Virus record (IMG/VR): IMGVR_UViG_3300020442_001527
Coordinates: 1-21,678 of that record
From: a virus
Length of the DNA: 21,678 bases
Reading direction: 5' to 3' (one strand)
The notes beneath the pieces are model-generated. The model searched no databases. It saw only the letters and a list, made by a program, of their open reading frames with translations, and was not told where the DNA came from. The position numbers and the translations under genes are program-made. Below are positions 1 through 8,157 of the stretch, one piece after another; the first letter of the stretch is position 1; each line of letters starts with the position of its first letter.

Positions 1-1
1 A

Positions 2-1126
2 CCGGAGTATATATTAAGTTATGAAGATTTCAAAGCAAACGATACTCACTTGGTGGAGTACTACAAAAGAGAAGTTCCCTACTATCTTTTGGGAAACGAC
101 AGGAACTATGATCTACCTTCTGTCGATGTTGTTAACACCGTGTGCCCTTGTGCTGGTTTGTCTAGCCTCAATACTACGGCATCTTCTGACGCTGCTGCTA
201 ACGATTGGATGCTTACCTCTGCTAATTATGTCTTGGGTACACTCAAACCTCAAGTATTCTGGGGTGAAAATGCACCAAGACTCGCTTCAAAAATGGGGCA
301 GCCGATTGTGGAAAATCTCAGAGCAATTGGAAGAGAGTTTGGATATACTTTCAGCTTATATAAAACGAAGTCTCTCCTCCATGGACTCGGACAAGTAAGA
401 GATAGATCATTTTATTTTTTCTGGAAAGGTGATAAAGTTCCTCAGTTTGAATATATAAAAAGGGAACATGAAAAAATTGAGGATACGATACGTTCCGTGA
501 AACGCAGATCTGATGATCCTATGAATGTCCTCACAAATACAAGTGTTCCTTCACAAGACCCATACTACCGTTATGTCTTAGAAGAAATGCACGGTGGTAT
601 AACTCATAAAGAGTTTCAAAATAAAATAAAGAAAAGCTATGATGTTCTACATTACATAGAAGATAATGAACATTCTTATGACGGTGTAGCAAATTGGATG
701 TCTTCACACGGCTATGAAAAACAAGCACAGCGTTGTAAAGTAATGTATGAAAAATTAGCATCTGGTGGAAACATTATGAGAAGAGGTGTATATGTGCCAA
801 AGAATTATATTGGTGCTTTTGTAGGTAGCGCACCTACCAAACTTACACATCCAGATGAAGATAGATTTTTAACAATAAGAGAATGCTTAAGCATTATGGG
901 ATTACCTGAAGATTTTATACTACAAGGTGGTCTTAAAAATTTAAATCATATTTGCCAAAATGTACCAGTCACAACAGCAAGTGATATGGCAGAACATGTT
1001 TTAAAATTTTGTGATGGTAGATTGAACAATCAGTTATGGGATCAAGACTTTATGGTACAAGATAATCGAAAGCAATCAATAATTAGTGAAAATAAACCTT
1101 TACAATTAGATGCTTTTATGGTATAA
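2..1126 (+). CDS. C5-cytosine DNA methyltransferase, 5' end cut by window edge
   Basis: The reading frame is open from the first bases, so the true start lies to the left of the window. A TTG at 50 is an unlikely start because good coding sequence continues upstream of it. The protein would transfer a methyl group from SAM to C5 of cytosine in DNA. Visible C5-methyltransferase motifs, in order, are motif IV with the catalytic Cys (CPCAGLSSLN, near base 146), motif VI (ENAPRL), motif VIII (QVRDRSF) and a C-terminal stretch RECLSIMGLPEDF followed by QNVPVTTA that matches motifs IX-X. Between VIII and IX lies about 150 residues of variable sequence, the expected target recognition region. The SAM-binding motif I must be upstream and is not seen. 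No restriction partner is next to it, so self-protection or DNA marking is more likely than a restriction-modification pair. The family is secure. The target sequence is unknown. Confidence 0.88.
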   Translation, partial: PEYILSYEDFKANDTHLVEYYKREVPYYLLGNDRNYDLPSVDVVNTVCPCAGLSSLNTTASSDAAANDWMLTSANYVLGTLKPQVFWGENAPRLASKMGQPIVENLRAIGREFGYTFSLYKTKSLLHGLGQVRDRSFYFFWKGDKVPQFEYIKREHEKIEDTIRSVKRRSDDPMNVLTNTSVPSQDPYYRYVLEEMHGGITHKEFQNKIKKSYDVLHYIEDNEHSYDGVANWMSSHGYEKQAQRCKVMYEKLASGGNIMRRGVYVPKNYIGAFVGSAPTKLTHPDEDRFLTIRECLSIMGLPEDFILQGGLKNLNHICQNVPVTTASDMAEHVLKFCDGRLNNQLWDQDFMVQDNRKQSIISENKPLQLDAFMV

Positions 1127-1150
1127 TTATATTATTTGTAGGAGAATAGC

Positions 1151-2194
1151 ATGTCAATAATGGATAAATTAAAAAAGAATAGTAAAAGTGATTTTACTTC
1201 GATACTTTCTGATTCCAAATTTTTTAATGAAAAAGATATGGTACCAACTAGTGTACCTATGATAAACGTAGCATTATCAGGTTCAATGGACGGTGGTATA
1301 ACACCGGGCTTAACTGTATTAGCTGGTCCATCAAAACATTTTAAAACATCATTTGCTTTGATTATGGCAAGTGCATATTTAAAAAAGTATGATGATGCTG
1401 TATTATTATTTTATGATTCAGAGTTTGGTTCACCGCAAGCATACTTTGAAAACTTTGATATTGATACAAGTCGTGTATTACATACACCAATAACAAATGT
1501 AGAAGAACTTAAGTTTGATATGATAAGTCAACTTGAAGGTTTGAATCGTGGTGATAAAGTAATTATCATTATAGATTCAGTTGGTAACCTTGCATCTAAA
1601 AAAGAATTGGAAGATGCAATCAATGAAAAGTCAGTGGCAGATATGTCAAGGGCAAAAGCACTTAAAGGTTTGTTTAGAATGACAACACCATATTTAAATA
1701 TGAAAGACATACCTTTACTTGCAGTTAATCATACTTATAAGGAAATAGGTTTATTTCCAAGGGATGTAGTATCAGGCGGTACCGGCATATACTACAGTGC
1801 AGATAATATTTGGATTATTGGTAGACAACAAGATAAACAAGGTACTGAAATAAAAGGCTACCACTTTGTTATCAATGTGGAGAAATCAAGATATGTTAAA
1901 GAAAAGTCTAAAATTCCTATTTCTGTTAGTTGGGACGGCGGTGTGCAGTATTGGTCTGGCCTGCTTGACGTTGCTATGTCTGGCAATTATGTTAGTAAGC
2001 CCAGCCCTGGTTGGTACTGCAGAATTGATAAATCAACTGGAGAATTGGTGGAACCAAAAGTTCGAGAAAAAGACACGTTAAACGAAGAGTTTTGGCAGCC
2101 TATTATTGAAGAAACCGATTTTAAACAATATGTCACTAATAAGTATTCAATACTTAATAATGTAGTTAATCTTGAAAAATTGGATCAACATTAA
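1151..2194 (+). CDS. uvsX: UvsX RecA-like recombinase
   Basis: This is the T4-type RecA homologue. It coats single-stranded DNA and catalyses strand exchange for recombination-dependent replication and repair. The protein has 347 residues, close to T4 UvsX. The Walker A loop has the UvsX form GPSKHFKTS (residues 59-67), and Walker B is VIIIIDSVGN (137-146). The start is ATG with GGAG upstream. The stop overlaps the next start (TAATG type), so translation is probably coupled. Its position two small genes before the gp41 helicase is a common T4-like arrangement. No UvsY mediator or Dda-like helicase is visible in the window. Confidence 0.95.
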   Translation: MSIMDKLKKNSKSDFTSILSDSKFFNEKDMVPTSVPMINVALSGSMDGGITPGLTVLAGPSKHFKTSFALIMASAYLKKYDDAVLLFYDSEFGSPQAYFENFDIDTSRVLHTPITNVEELKFDMISQLEGLNRGDKVIIIIDSVGNLASKKELEDAINEKSVADMSRAKALKGLFRMTTPYLNMKDIPLLAVNHTYKEIGLFPRDVVSGGTGIYYSADNIWIIGRQQDKQGTEIKGYHFVINVEKSRYVKEKSKIPISVSWDGGVQYWSGLLDVAMSGNYVSKPSPGWYCRIDKSTGELVEPKVREKDTLNEEFWQPIIEETDFKQYVTNKYSILNNVVNLEKLDQH

Positions 2195-2508
2195 TGGTTT
2201 TAGTTGAGGATAAGCACTATCAAATAATTCCAGATAAAGGTGATGAACAAGCTTGGAATGTAAGAATACTTTCAGGCACGTTCACCGAAACCGTGTTGAA
2301 GTTTGGTGTAGTAAAATTTAATGGGAAAGGTAAAGACAAATACATGTCATTTAACTTTGACATTGTTTACACACCAGACACTGAACTTACTAAAGAAAAT
2401 AAAAAGCTTCAAGAGTTTGCTGGTATTATGTTGGAGCAAATAATGGCAAGAGGTATTGAAGAAGGTAATGTATTAACAAGAGAGGTGAAAGATGAAAGTA
2501 ACGACTAG
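2194..2508 (+). CDS. Conserved small phage protein between uvsX and helicase
   Basis: The protein has 104 residues and no family I can name. It is predicted soluble, rich in beta-strand-like segments in the first 60 residues (for example FGVVKFNGKGKDKYMSFNFD), and ends in a charged helical part. It starts inside the uvsX stop codon and overlaps the following gene by 17 bases, so it is very likely translated with its neighbours. The location suggests a role alongside replication or recombination, but nothing in the sequence shows one. Confidence 0.75.
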   Translation: MVLVEDKHYQIIPDKGDEQAWNVRILSGTFTETVLKFGVVKFNGKGKDKYMSFNFDIVYTPDTELTKENKKLQEFAGIMLEQIMARGIEEGNVLTREVKDESND

Positions 2509-2674
2509 TCAAAGACTTATATTATTAATGGATGAAATTGCAATAGCAAAAAGTAAATTGCAACCGCATGACACTGGTCATATTCATACTTCAATAAGCT
2601 ACTTAGAAAGTAGAGTTGAAGAAGTACAAAAAGAAATAGATGAGGAATTAAGAAAAGCTGCCTATGCCTACTAA
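2492..2674 (+). CDS. Small helical protein, unknown function
   Basis: A 60-residue protein that starts at an ATG preceded by AGAGG. It overlaps the preceding gene by 17 bases and the helicase gene by 11. The second half (from SYLESRVEEVQKEIDEELRK) reads as one charged amphipathic helix that may form a coiled coil. I do not recognise a family. Tight overlap on both sides supports it being real. Confidence 0.65.
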   Translation: MKVTTSQRLILLMDEIAIAKSKLQPHDTGHIHTSISYLESRVEEVQKEIDEELRKAAYAY

Positions 2675-4031
2675 TTTAGAACAAACTATATTACGTAATC
2701 TCTTAACTGATGAAAAGTATATGCGTAAAGTATTACCTTTCATCAAACCTGATTACTTTGAAGGTATATATCGAATACTATTTCGTGAAGCTGGTAAGTT
2801 TGTAGCAAAATATAATAAGCTACCAAACGCCGAATCATTTAAAATAGAACTCGATAATGCCGATAAATTAAATGATGAACAATATAATTTGGCTATGGAT
2901 ATTGTACCACAATTATTTGCTGGTGAAAAGGTAGATGATAAATGGTTATTGGACACTACAGAAAAGTGGTGTCAAGACCGTGCAATATATCTTGCAATTA
3001 TGGAATCAATATCAATTATTGATGGAAAACATGAACAATTAACTAAAGGTGCTTTACCTGATTTATTAACTAAAGCATTAGGTGTTGGCTTTGATTTAAA
3101 AGTTGGTCACGATTATGTAGAAAATGCGGAGGATAGATATGAATTTTATCATACAGAAGAAGACAGGCTTCCATTCGATTTGGAATACTTCAATACCATT
3201 ACAAAAGGCGGTGTCCCGCGTAAGACTCTTAATATTGCTCTCGCTGGTACCGGTGTCGGTAAGTCTTTATTTATGTGTCATGTTGCTTCCTCAGCTTTAG
3301 TACAAGGTTTCAATGTTTTATACATCACAATGGAAATGGCTGAAGAAAGAATTGCAGAAAGAATAGATGCTAATTTACTTGATGTTCCTATTGATCAACT
3401 CGATAAAATATCAAAAGACAGGTTTTCTTTGATGGTCAACAACATTGCAAAGAAAACTACAGGTAAATTAATAATTAAAGAATATCCAACCGGTTCTGCA
3501 CATTCCGGTCATTTTCGTGCATTATTAAATGAACTTAAATTGAAAAGACAATTTGAACCTGATTTAATATTCATAGATTATTTAAATATCTGTGCATCAT
3601 CAAGAATGAAAGGAATGGGCGGTGCAATCAACTCATACTCTTACATTAAAGCAATTGCTGAAGAATTACGTGGCCTTGCGGTCGAGTTCGACATACCGAT
3701 CTTCTCTGCAACGCAAACGACTCGTAGTGGTTATTCTAACTCAGATATTGGGCTTGAAGATACCAGTGAGTCTTTTGGATTACCCGCAACCGCGGACTTA
3801 ATGTTTGCTTTAATATCTACCGAAGAACTCGAACAGCAAGGCCAGTTCATGGTAAAGCAATTAAAGAATCGTTACAACGATCCAACACTACATAAAAGAT
3901 TTGTAATTGGTGTTGATCGTAGTAAGATGAGATTGTTTGATGTAGAAGACAATCAACAAACACTTGTAGATGATACACCAGTGTTTGACAAAACAGAAAC
4001 CGGAAAAAGATTTAAGGATTTTAAATTATGA
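2664..4031 (+). CDS. 41: Replicative DNA helicase, gp41/DnaB type
   Basis: This is the hexameric 5'-3' helicase that unwinds the fork and would partner with a primase (not in this window). The 455 residues match the T4 gp41/DnaB family. An N-terminal helical domain occupies about residues 1-150. The RecA-like motor then follows with Walker A AGTGVGKS (194-201), a TMEM segment typical of DnaB motif H1a, Walker B DLIFIDYLNIC (300-310), and a later SATQTTRSG stretch like the DnaB sensor motif. It overlaps the upstream small gene, and its last bases overlap the next start (ATG at 4028). Confidence 0.95.
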   Translation: MPTNLEQTILRNLLTDEKYMRKVLPFIKPDYFEGIYRILFREAGKFVAKYNKLPNAESFKIELDNADKLNDEQYNLAMDIVPQLFAGEKVDDKWLLDTTEKWCQDRAIYLAIMESISIIDGKHEQLTKGALPDLLTKALGVGFDLKVGHDYVENAEDRYEFYHTEEDRLPFDLEYFNTITKGGVPRKTLNIALAGTGVGKSLFMCHVASSALVQGFNVLYITMEMAEERIAERIDANLLDVPIDQLDKISKDRFSLMVNNIAKKTTGKLIIKEYPTGSAHSGHFRALLNELKLKRQFEPDLIFIDYLNICASSRMKGMGGAINSYSYIKAIAEELRGLAVEFDIPIFSATQTTRSGYSNSDIGLEDTSESFGLPATADLMFALISTEELEQQGQFMVKQLKNRYNDPTLHKRFVIGVDRSKMRLFDVEDNQQTLVDDTPVFDKTETGKRFKDFKL

Positions 4032-4381
4032 TAAAACATTATATAGCAATACTGTGGTGCCTAGCTTTTTGGGGCGGGTTCATTACTGGTAAAAGTGCAT
4101 TTGCAGGTGAATGGAATGATAAGCCAGTTGTTTGCGAACAAAAAGATCAATTTGAAAGTTTGATGGTTGAACAAGGTAAAATAATTTTAGGTGCAGCTGA
4201 TATGTTTGCCACTGTTAGAAACAAAGATGGATTAAGTGATATTCCAGCAGTACTTCCAATGCGGCTTTATGTAAACTTATCTAACAAACATTTTACAATA
4301 GCCGAATGGCATAGAGATTATAATACTTATTGCATTTTAGCTTATGGAGAAGAATGGCATATCATAGGAGAAAAAAGCTGA
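4028..4381 (+). CDS. Small exported protein, unknown function
   Basis: The protein has 117 residues. The first 26 or so form a signal peptide: a short charged start (MIKH), a hydrophobic core (YIAILWCLAFWGGFITG), and a plausible cleavage site after SAFA. The mature part has three cysteines (in VVCEQ and YCILAY, plus one in the leader) and no motif I know. Its start overlaps the helicase stop by four bases, and its stop touches the next start. An exported protein inside a replication operon is unexpected. It may modify the host envelope or block superinfection, but that is only a guess. Confidence 0.7.
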   Translation: MIKHYIAILWCLAFWGGFITGKSAFAGEWNDKPVVCEQKDQFESLMVEQGKIILGAADMFATVRNKDGLSDIPAVLPMRLYVNLSNKHFTIAEWHRDYNTYCILAYGEEWHIIGEKS

Positions 4382-4582
4382 ATGTTTTATGATATAAAAA
4401 AGTTAACTGAACTTGAAAAAGAACTATCTGAAAACTTAATGCAAGCAGATGGAAAGACATGGGAAAAAGAATTTAGACCATTTTGGGTAAACTACAGAGG
4501 TGACATACCAAAATGCTTGATGGTCATAAGAGAATATCGAAGTTTATTAGAACAAATGGAAGCGAATAATGGCAAAACCTGA
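4382..4582 (+). CDS. Small hypothetical protein
   Basis: This 66-residue soluble and mostly helical protein (KLTELEKELSENLMQ and later EYRSLLEQME) starts directly after the preceding stop, with AGGAG just before it in the upstream gene. No family is recognised. It overlaps the next gene by 14 bases. Compact packing and an intact frame support it. Confidence 0.6.
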   Translation: MFYDIKKLTELEKELSENLMQADGKTWEKEFRPFWVNYRGDIPKCLMVIREYRSLLEQMEANNGKT

Positions 4583-4787
4583 AGTATATAAAGTAGATCC
4601 AAGACAAATACATATTGATCAGCGTAAACAAGATACAAGAAGAGACGCTTGGGATAGAGATTATATGGGCTTTTATTATTTGAAGGAGGAGCCAAAAAGT
4701 AAAAAGCGAATATCTAATGCAACTCCTGTTTTTATATTTGCTTTTTTTTATATTTGTATTTTAGTAATGATAGATTCGATGGGGTAA
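4569..4787 (+). CDS. Small protein with C-terminal membrane anchor
   Basis: A 72-residue protein. The first 48 residues are strongly charged (many K, R, D), and the last 23 form one hydrophobic membrane segment (TPVFIFAFFYICILVMI). It looks like a tail-anchored peptide facing the cytoplasm. It ends just before the thyX start. Function is unknown. Confidence 0.6.
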   Translation: MAKPEVYKVDPRQIHIDQRKQDTRRDAWDRDYMGFYYLKEEPKSKKRISNATPVFIFAFFYICILVMIDSMG

Positions 4788-4789
4788 AA

Positions 4790-5449
4790 ATGATAGCAAG
4801 ATTAGTTAGTTATTCTCAACCAACCAGCATTATAGGAATTGAAGATGTACAAGAGTTAATTGCATTTTCTGCAAGAGTTAGTAATCCTTCAAACCAAATG
4901 AATAAAGATACAAATCAAAAGTTACTTAATTATCTTATTAAACATAAACACTGGTCGCCATTTGAAATGGTAAGTGCTTGTATTGAAATCAATACTACAC
5001 GTGATATTGCCAGACAAATTTTAAGGCATCGTAGTTTTAGTTTTCAAGAGTTTAGTCAAAGGTATGCAAATCCAGTAGAGGAGTTAGAGTTTGTTACACG
5101 AGAAGCGAGAATGCAAGATACAAAGAATAGACAAAATAGTGTTGAAGTTGATGATAAAACTATCCAAGATGAGTGGCAGCAAGAACAAAGAAAAGTTATC
5201 GAAGTCTGCAAACAAGCTTATAAAAATGCAATTGAAAAAGGAATAGCTAAAGAAGTTGCAAGAGCGGTCTTACCGGAAGGATTGACGGAATCAAGATTAT
5301 ATATGAATGGTACTATTCGAAGTTGGATTCATTTCATAGAATTACGTTCAGCTAATGGTACACAAAAAGAATGTATTGAAGTTGCAAAAGCTTGTGCAAA
5401 AGCAATAACAAATATATTCCCTATGGTAAAGGAGTTTGTGAATGAATAA
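4790..5449 (+). CDS. thyX: Flavin-dependent thymidylate synthase ThyX
   Basis: ThyX makes dTMP from dUMP using FAD, NADPH and methylene-tetrahydrofolate, feeding phage DNA synthesis. From the chosen start the protein is 219 residues, normal for the family. The diagnostic RHRX7S signature is complete: RHRSFSFQEFSQR at residues 79-91. The downstream segment LPEGLTESRLYMNGTIRSWIHFIELR is the usual substrate-binding end of ThyX. I chose ATG at 4790 with GGGG five bases upstream, over an in-frame TTG at 4754 that would lie inside the previous gene. It overlaps the next gene by eight bases. Confidence 0.95.
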   Translation: MIARLVSYSQPTSIIGIEDVQELIAFSARVSNPSNQMNKDTNQKLLNYLIKHKHWSPFEMVSACIEINTTRDIARQILRHRSFSFQEFSQRYANPVEELEFVTREARMQDTKNRQNSVEVDDKTIQDEWQQEQRKVIEVCKQAYKNAIEKGIAKEVARAVLPEGLTESRLYMNGTIRSWIHFIELRSANGTQKECIEVAKACAKAITNIFPMVKEFVNE

Positions 5450-5831
5450 TAAATATACACAAGACATGACAGGCACCGGTCAACATGTTGAATTACCAGA
5501 TCCCGGTCCCGAACCAGAACGATATTACGATTGGATGTTGTGGAAGCTAAGGCAAAGTCCTCAGTGGAGAGAAGCAATACACAGTAATAAAATAGAAAAG
5601 AAGACTGAATTTCAAACAGGAATATTTGAAGTGTTTAAAAACTTATTAAAAGGTAGCAGTCTTACATTAGCGCTTGTATACACGCTAGGACATATTTTTA
5701 TTGCCGCCAATGTCGTATATTGGATGACAGGCGCCAGTCTCTTTGAAGCTGGTGTTGTAGCTCTTGTTGAGCCTATGTTCAATGGTGTTTGGTTCTATGT
5801 TCTTCATAGATTATGGAAGAAATATAGTTAA
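5442..5831 (+). CDS. DUF2061-like small membrane protein
   Basis: The protein has 129 residues. About 60 soluble residues rich in proline and charge come first, then two membrane helices (roughly SLTLALVYTLGHIFIAANVV and a second around FEAGVVALVEPMFNGVWFYV), ending HRLWKKYS. The helical pair and the closing YVLHRLW resemble DUF2061 membrane proteins, whose ends read YYxHERxW. That assignment is from memory and is tentative. It is the last gene of the left block: about 100 non-coding bases with a promoter follow. Confidence 0.7.
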   Translation: MNNKYTQDMTGTGQHVELPDPGPEPERYYDWMLWKLRQSPQWREAIHSNKIEKKTEFQTGIFEVFKNLLKGSSLTLALVYTLGHIFIAANVVYWMTGASLFEAGVVALVEPMFNGVWFYVLHRLWKKYS

Positions 5832-5850
5832 CATATTAATCACTTTTTTT

Positions 5851-5906
5851 CATTTAAATGCATTTTCTCCTTTACATTTCCATAAAACTGTGGTAGAATA
5901 TATCTA
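5851..5906 (+). promoter_or_regulatory. Sigma70-like phage promoter P1 with palindromic box
   Basis: The -35 element TTTACA is at 5871-5876, followed by a 17-base spacer ending in TGTGG and the -10 element TAGAAT at 5894-5899. Start of transcription is expected near 5906. A perfect palindrome, AAATGCATTT (5856-5865), sits five bases upstream of the -35. The same layout recurs at 18766 and 19110. It drives the gene at 5932 and probably the operon through RNase H. Confidence 0.8.
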
Positions 5907-5931
5907 TAATAAAAATTTATGGAGTTGAATT

Positions 5932-6216
5932 ATGAATATCGATCAAGCAATGTTTAATAGACAGGAAAAGATTAGAAGGTTTCCTAACAGCGTACTCGCT
6001 AAACAGGATAAGTTTATGCAATGTCCTATAAACAGAAGACTTGTTTACGGTCTTCAAAAGCGTAGACATTGGAGCGAGTTTGCTCAAAGCATTTTGTCTT
6101 TTTTCGAAAAGACTGGTTTCATCACAACTAAGCAGTGTGTAGCTGGTAATGAATTCGTCAGAAGACAGGACGAAAGAGATGCTGTGAAAGCGGCTAAAGA
6201 AGCGGAGGATGTGTAA
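5932..6216 (+). CDS. Small basic protein, first gene after promoter P1
   Basis: A 94-residue protein with GGAG seven bases before the ATG. It is rich in Arg and Lys in the first 60 residues (NRQEKIRRF, INRRLVYGLQKRRHW) and ends in a charged helix. I recognise no family. The basic character would fit nucleic acid binding, but there is no known fold to support that. Being the promoter-proximal gene, it may be strongly expressed early. Its stop overlaps the next start (TAATG). Confidence 0.7.
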   Translation: MNIDQAMFNRQEKIRRFPNSVLAKQDKFMQCPINRRLVYGLQKRRHWSEFAQSILSFFEKTGFITTKQCVAGNEFVRRQDERDAVKAAKEAEDV

Positions 6217-6368
6217 TGAAAAAAATTGTATATGCAAGATGTCATTTTACTGATGATTATGTTAAGATAATATCTTATATGGGTATGGGTAATTACCACG
6301 TTGAATATCCAGACGGCGAAATGCAATTAGCACATGAGTCAACTTTAGATTTTGATGGAGCGTTATAA
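6216..6368 (+). CDS. 50-residue hypothetical protein
   Basis: This short frame starts inside the preceding stop codon with GCGGAGG ahead of it and ends just before the next gene. The product begins MKKIVYARCHFTDDYVKI and includes MGNYHVEYPDGEMQLAHES, which reads as a small beta-rich fold. There is no family match I can name. Coupled start, strong ribosome binding site and perfect packing between neighbours support it as a real gene. Confidence 0.65.
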   Translation: MKKIVYARCHFTDDYVKIISYMGMGNYHVEYPDGEMQLAHESTLDFDGAL

Positions 6369-6369
6369 T

Positions 6370-6627
6370 ATGGGAATCTTTATAGGTAAACACAATAGAT
6401 CATCTTCTTGGATTGGCAGGTTTGATCCAAAAAATCCAGAAGATATGAAAGAATATGAAATGGTTAAAGCAGTTGTAAGATCATGCAACTCACCAACTCG
6501 TAAGTTTAGAGTTGAAAAGAAAGGTAGAAAACCTACCGATGGTTTTGTTTACGGAGGCAATCCACGAGGTGGTATGAAGAATGCCACACTCTGGGATGTA
6601 TACGTATATAAGAGGTATACCATATGA
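6370..6627 (+). CDS. Small hypothetical protein
   Basis: The product has 85 residues from ATG 6370, which has GGAG nine bases upstream. In-frame codons at 6352 and 6355 are worse starts because they overlap the previous gene. The protein is basic, with a KKGRKPTDGFVYGGNPRGG segment that reads as a flexible glycine-rich loop. No family is recognised. It overlaps the RNase H gene start by four bases. Confidence 0.65.
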   Translation: MGIFIGKHNRSSSWIGRFDPKNPEDMKEYEMVKAVVRSCNSPTRKFRVEKKGRKPTDGFVYGGNPRGGMKNATLWDVYVYKRYTI

Positions 6628-7493
6628 TTATTGTAGATTATAGTGGTATTGCGTTGGCAAGTATCATCATCAATAAAACTTTTGATGAACAAATGATTCG
6701 TCATATGATACTCAACTCCCTTAGAATGTATCACAAAAGATACAAAGACGAATATGGCGAAATGGTACTTGCCGTCGACGCATCTAATAATTGGAGAAGG
6801 AAAGCTTTTCCACAATATAAAGCAAACCGTAAGAAAGATAGAGGTACATCTTCCTTTGATTGGAATGAAGCATTTCGTATCTTAAATAAAATACGTGAAG
6901 AAATTGCCGAAAACTTTCCTTACACCGTTATAAGAGTTGATGGTTGCGAAGCCGATGATGTTATAGGTACATTGGTTACAATGAATCCAGATCATAACAA
7001 TGATTTTAATCCACAAAAATATATGATTGTATCTTCTGACAGAGATTTCTTACAATTACAAAGATTTCGAAATGTTAAGCAGTTTTCACCTCTTCTTAAA
7101 AAAGAATTATCTGTAGATAATCCAAGAGTGTATTTACAAAATCATATTATACGTGGTGATAAAGGTGATGGTATACCAAACATCTTATCCGAAGATAATG
7201 TATTTGTTGAAGGATTCAGGCAAAAGCCTATGTCACAAAAGAAAGTTGATGAAATTATTCAAGACTTGGAAGAAGGTGAATTACTATATGCTGCATCATG
7301 GTATCGTAACTATTGCAGAAATAAAAAATTAATTGATCTTAGTGAAACACCACCCGAGCTCAGAAGGGAAATTATAAATAACTTTATGGCGGATAAGCCA
7401 GATACACGATGGATGAGACGAGGTAAAGTATATCCATACCTTGTAGCAAACAGGTGTAATCAATTGATTGAAAGTGTACAGGAGTTTATTTAA
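6624..7493 (+). CDS. rnh: T4-type RNase H, FEN1-like 5' nuclease
   Basis: This enzyme removes RNA primers and adjacent DNA from lagging-strand fragments. The 289 residues are slightly shorter than T4 Rnh (305). Acidic metal ligands of the 5'-nuclease fold are visible: D5 (IIVDYSG), D52 in the VDASNNWRRKAFPQYKANR block (51-69), the EADD cluster (109-112), and SSDRDF (137-142). GDKGDGIPN (178-186) is the helix-turn-helix DNA clamp that defines FEN-like enzymes. Its stop overlaps the next start. Confidence 0.93.
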   Translation: MIIVDYSGIALASIIINKTFDEQMIRHMILNSLRMYHKRYKDEYGEMVLAVDASNNWRRKAFPQYKANRKKDRGTSSFDWNEAFRILNKIREEIAENFPYTVIRVDGCEADDVIGTLVTMNPDHNNDFNPQKYMIVSSDRDFLQLQRFRNVKQFSPLLKKELSVDNPRVYLQNHIIRGDKGDGIPNILSEDNVFVEGFRQKPMSQKKVDEIIQDLEEGELLYAASWYRNYCRNKKLIDLSETPPELRREIINNFMADKPDTRWMRRGKVYPYLVANRCNQLIESVQEFI

Positions 7494-7909
7494 TGACAAA
7501 GTATGTATTCGAAATTCTTGAAGAAGTAGGTAAACAACGGACTCGAGATGAAAAGGTAAAGATTCTCAAACAAAATGAAACATGGGCTTTAAAAGATGTT
7601 ATCAGAGGTACCATGGATTCTACAGTCGTTTGGAATCTACCTGAAGGACAACCACCATATACACCATCACCAGCTCATCATCACCCAGCTAATCTAATTA
7701 GAGAAAATACAAAGTTTAAATATTTTGTCAAAGGTGGTCAAGGTGATCAAATGCCGAAAGTAAAGAGAGAACAAATCTTTATTGGTATATTAGAAGGTGT
7801 ACATCCTGAAGATGCGAAAGTAGTTTTATCTATGATTAATAAGAAAAATTTAAAAGGTATAACTAGACCTGTAGTAGAGGAGGCGTTTCCGAATTTACTG
7901 CAAGATTAA
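7493..7909 (+). CDS. Conserved marine T4-like phage protein, possibly DUF6433
   Basis: The product has 138 residues. It starts with an N-terminal helix (VFEILEEVGKQRTRDEKVKILKQNE), then a proline/histidine stretch (PEGQPPYTPSPAHHHPAN), and ends with KVKREQIFIGILEGVHPEDAKVVLSMINK and a terminal helix. I recall this arrangement from a conserved phage family of unknown function, probably DUF6433, but I cannot confirm the number. The gene starts one base inside the RNase H stop. This coupling suggests a role near replication, though no enzymatic motif is visible. Confidence 0.8.
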   Translation: MTKYVFEILEEVGKQRTRDEKVKILKQNETWALKDVIRGTMDSTVVWNLPEGQPPYTPSPAHHHPANLIRENTKFKYFVKGGQGDQMPKVKREQIFIGILEGVHPEDAKVVLSMINKKNLKGITRPVVEEAFPNLLQD

Positions 7910-7921
7910 GAAAGGCAACGT

Positions 7922-8092
7922 ATGTTACAACAACTTGAGCGTTTACAAAAAGATTCCAGTGAATTAGAAATTTATGCATTAAAACTGAAGAAGAGAGGTA
8001 GATTAGAAAAGATGAATAAGATACTCAAAAAGAAAGATTTCATTCAGAACCAAATCAAGTTGATTGATACGGAGGTAAGATTTTCGACTTAA
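7922..8092 (+). CDS. Small lysine-rich coiled-coil protein
   Basis: This 56-residue protein starts at ATG with AAAGG eleven bases upstream. It is nearly all helix: LQQLERLQKDSSELEIYAL, then KLKKRGRLEKMNKILKKKD. Leucines at heptad-like spacing and many lysines suggest a short coiled coil, possibly a DNA- or RNA-binding accessory. It closes the operon: a promoter starts 16 bases later. Confidence 0.6.
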   Translation: MLQQLERLQKDSSELEIYALKLKKRGRLEKMNKILKKKDFIQNQIKLIDTEVRFST

Positions 8093-8107
8093 AAGAAAGT
8101 TTTTTTA

Positions 8108-8136
8108 TTTACATTTATTGAATTATATGGTATTAT
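8108..8136 (+). promoter_or_regulatory. Sigma70-like phage promoter P4 (no palindromic box)
   Basis: The -35 TTTACA (8108-8113), a 17-base spacer and the -10 TATTAT (8131-8136) lie just ahead of the gene at 8158. The spacer ends in ATGG, like the TGTGG of the three related promoters, but the AATGCATT palindrome is missing upstream. This may be a constitutive version of the same promoter type. Confidence 0.7.
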
Positions 8137-8157
8137 ATTATTATTTAAGGTGAACAT

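Noticed and set aside
21-398. Open frame of 125 codons with a hydrophobic middle, overlapping the methyltransferase gene
   Set aside because: It lies in another frame of a clearly recognisable C5-methyltransferase with catalytic motifs. Its low-complexity hydrophobic sequence is a shadow of the real frame.
1866-2081. Open frame of 71 codons with a membrane-like segment inside uvsX
   Set aside because: It is fully contained in the conserved C-terminal half of UvsX, with no ribosome binding site.
8081-8107. Possible terminator before promoter P4 (ACTT...AAGT then T-run)
   Set aside because: The stem has only four AT-rich pairs and is too weak to call.
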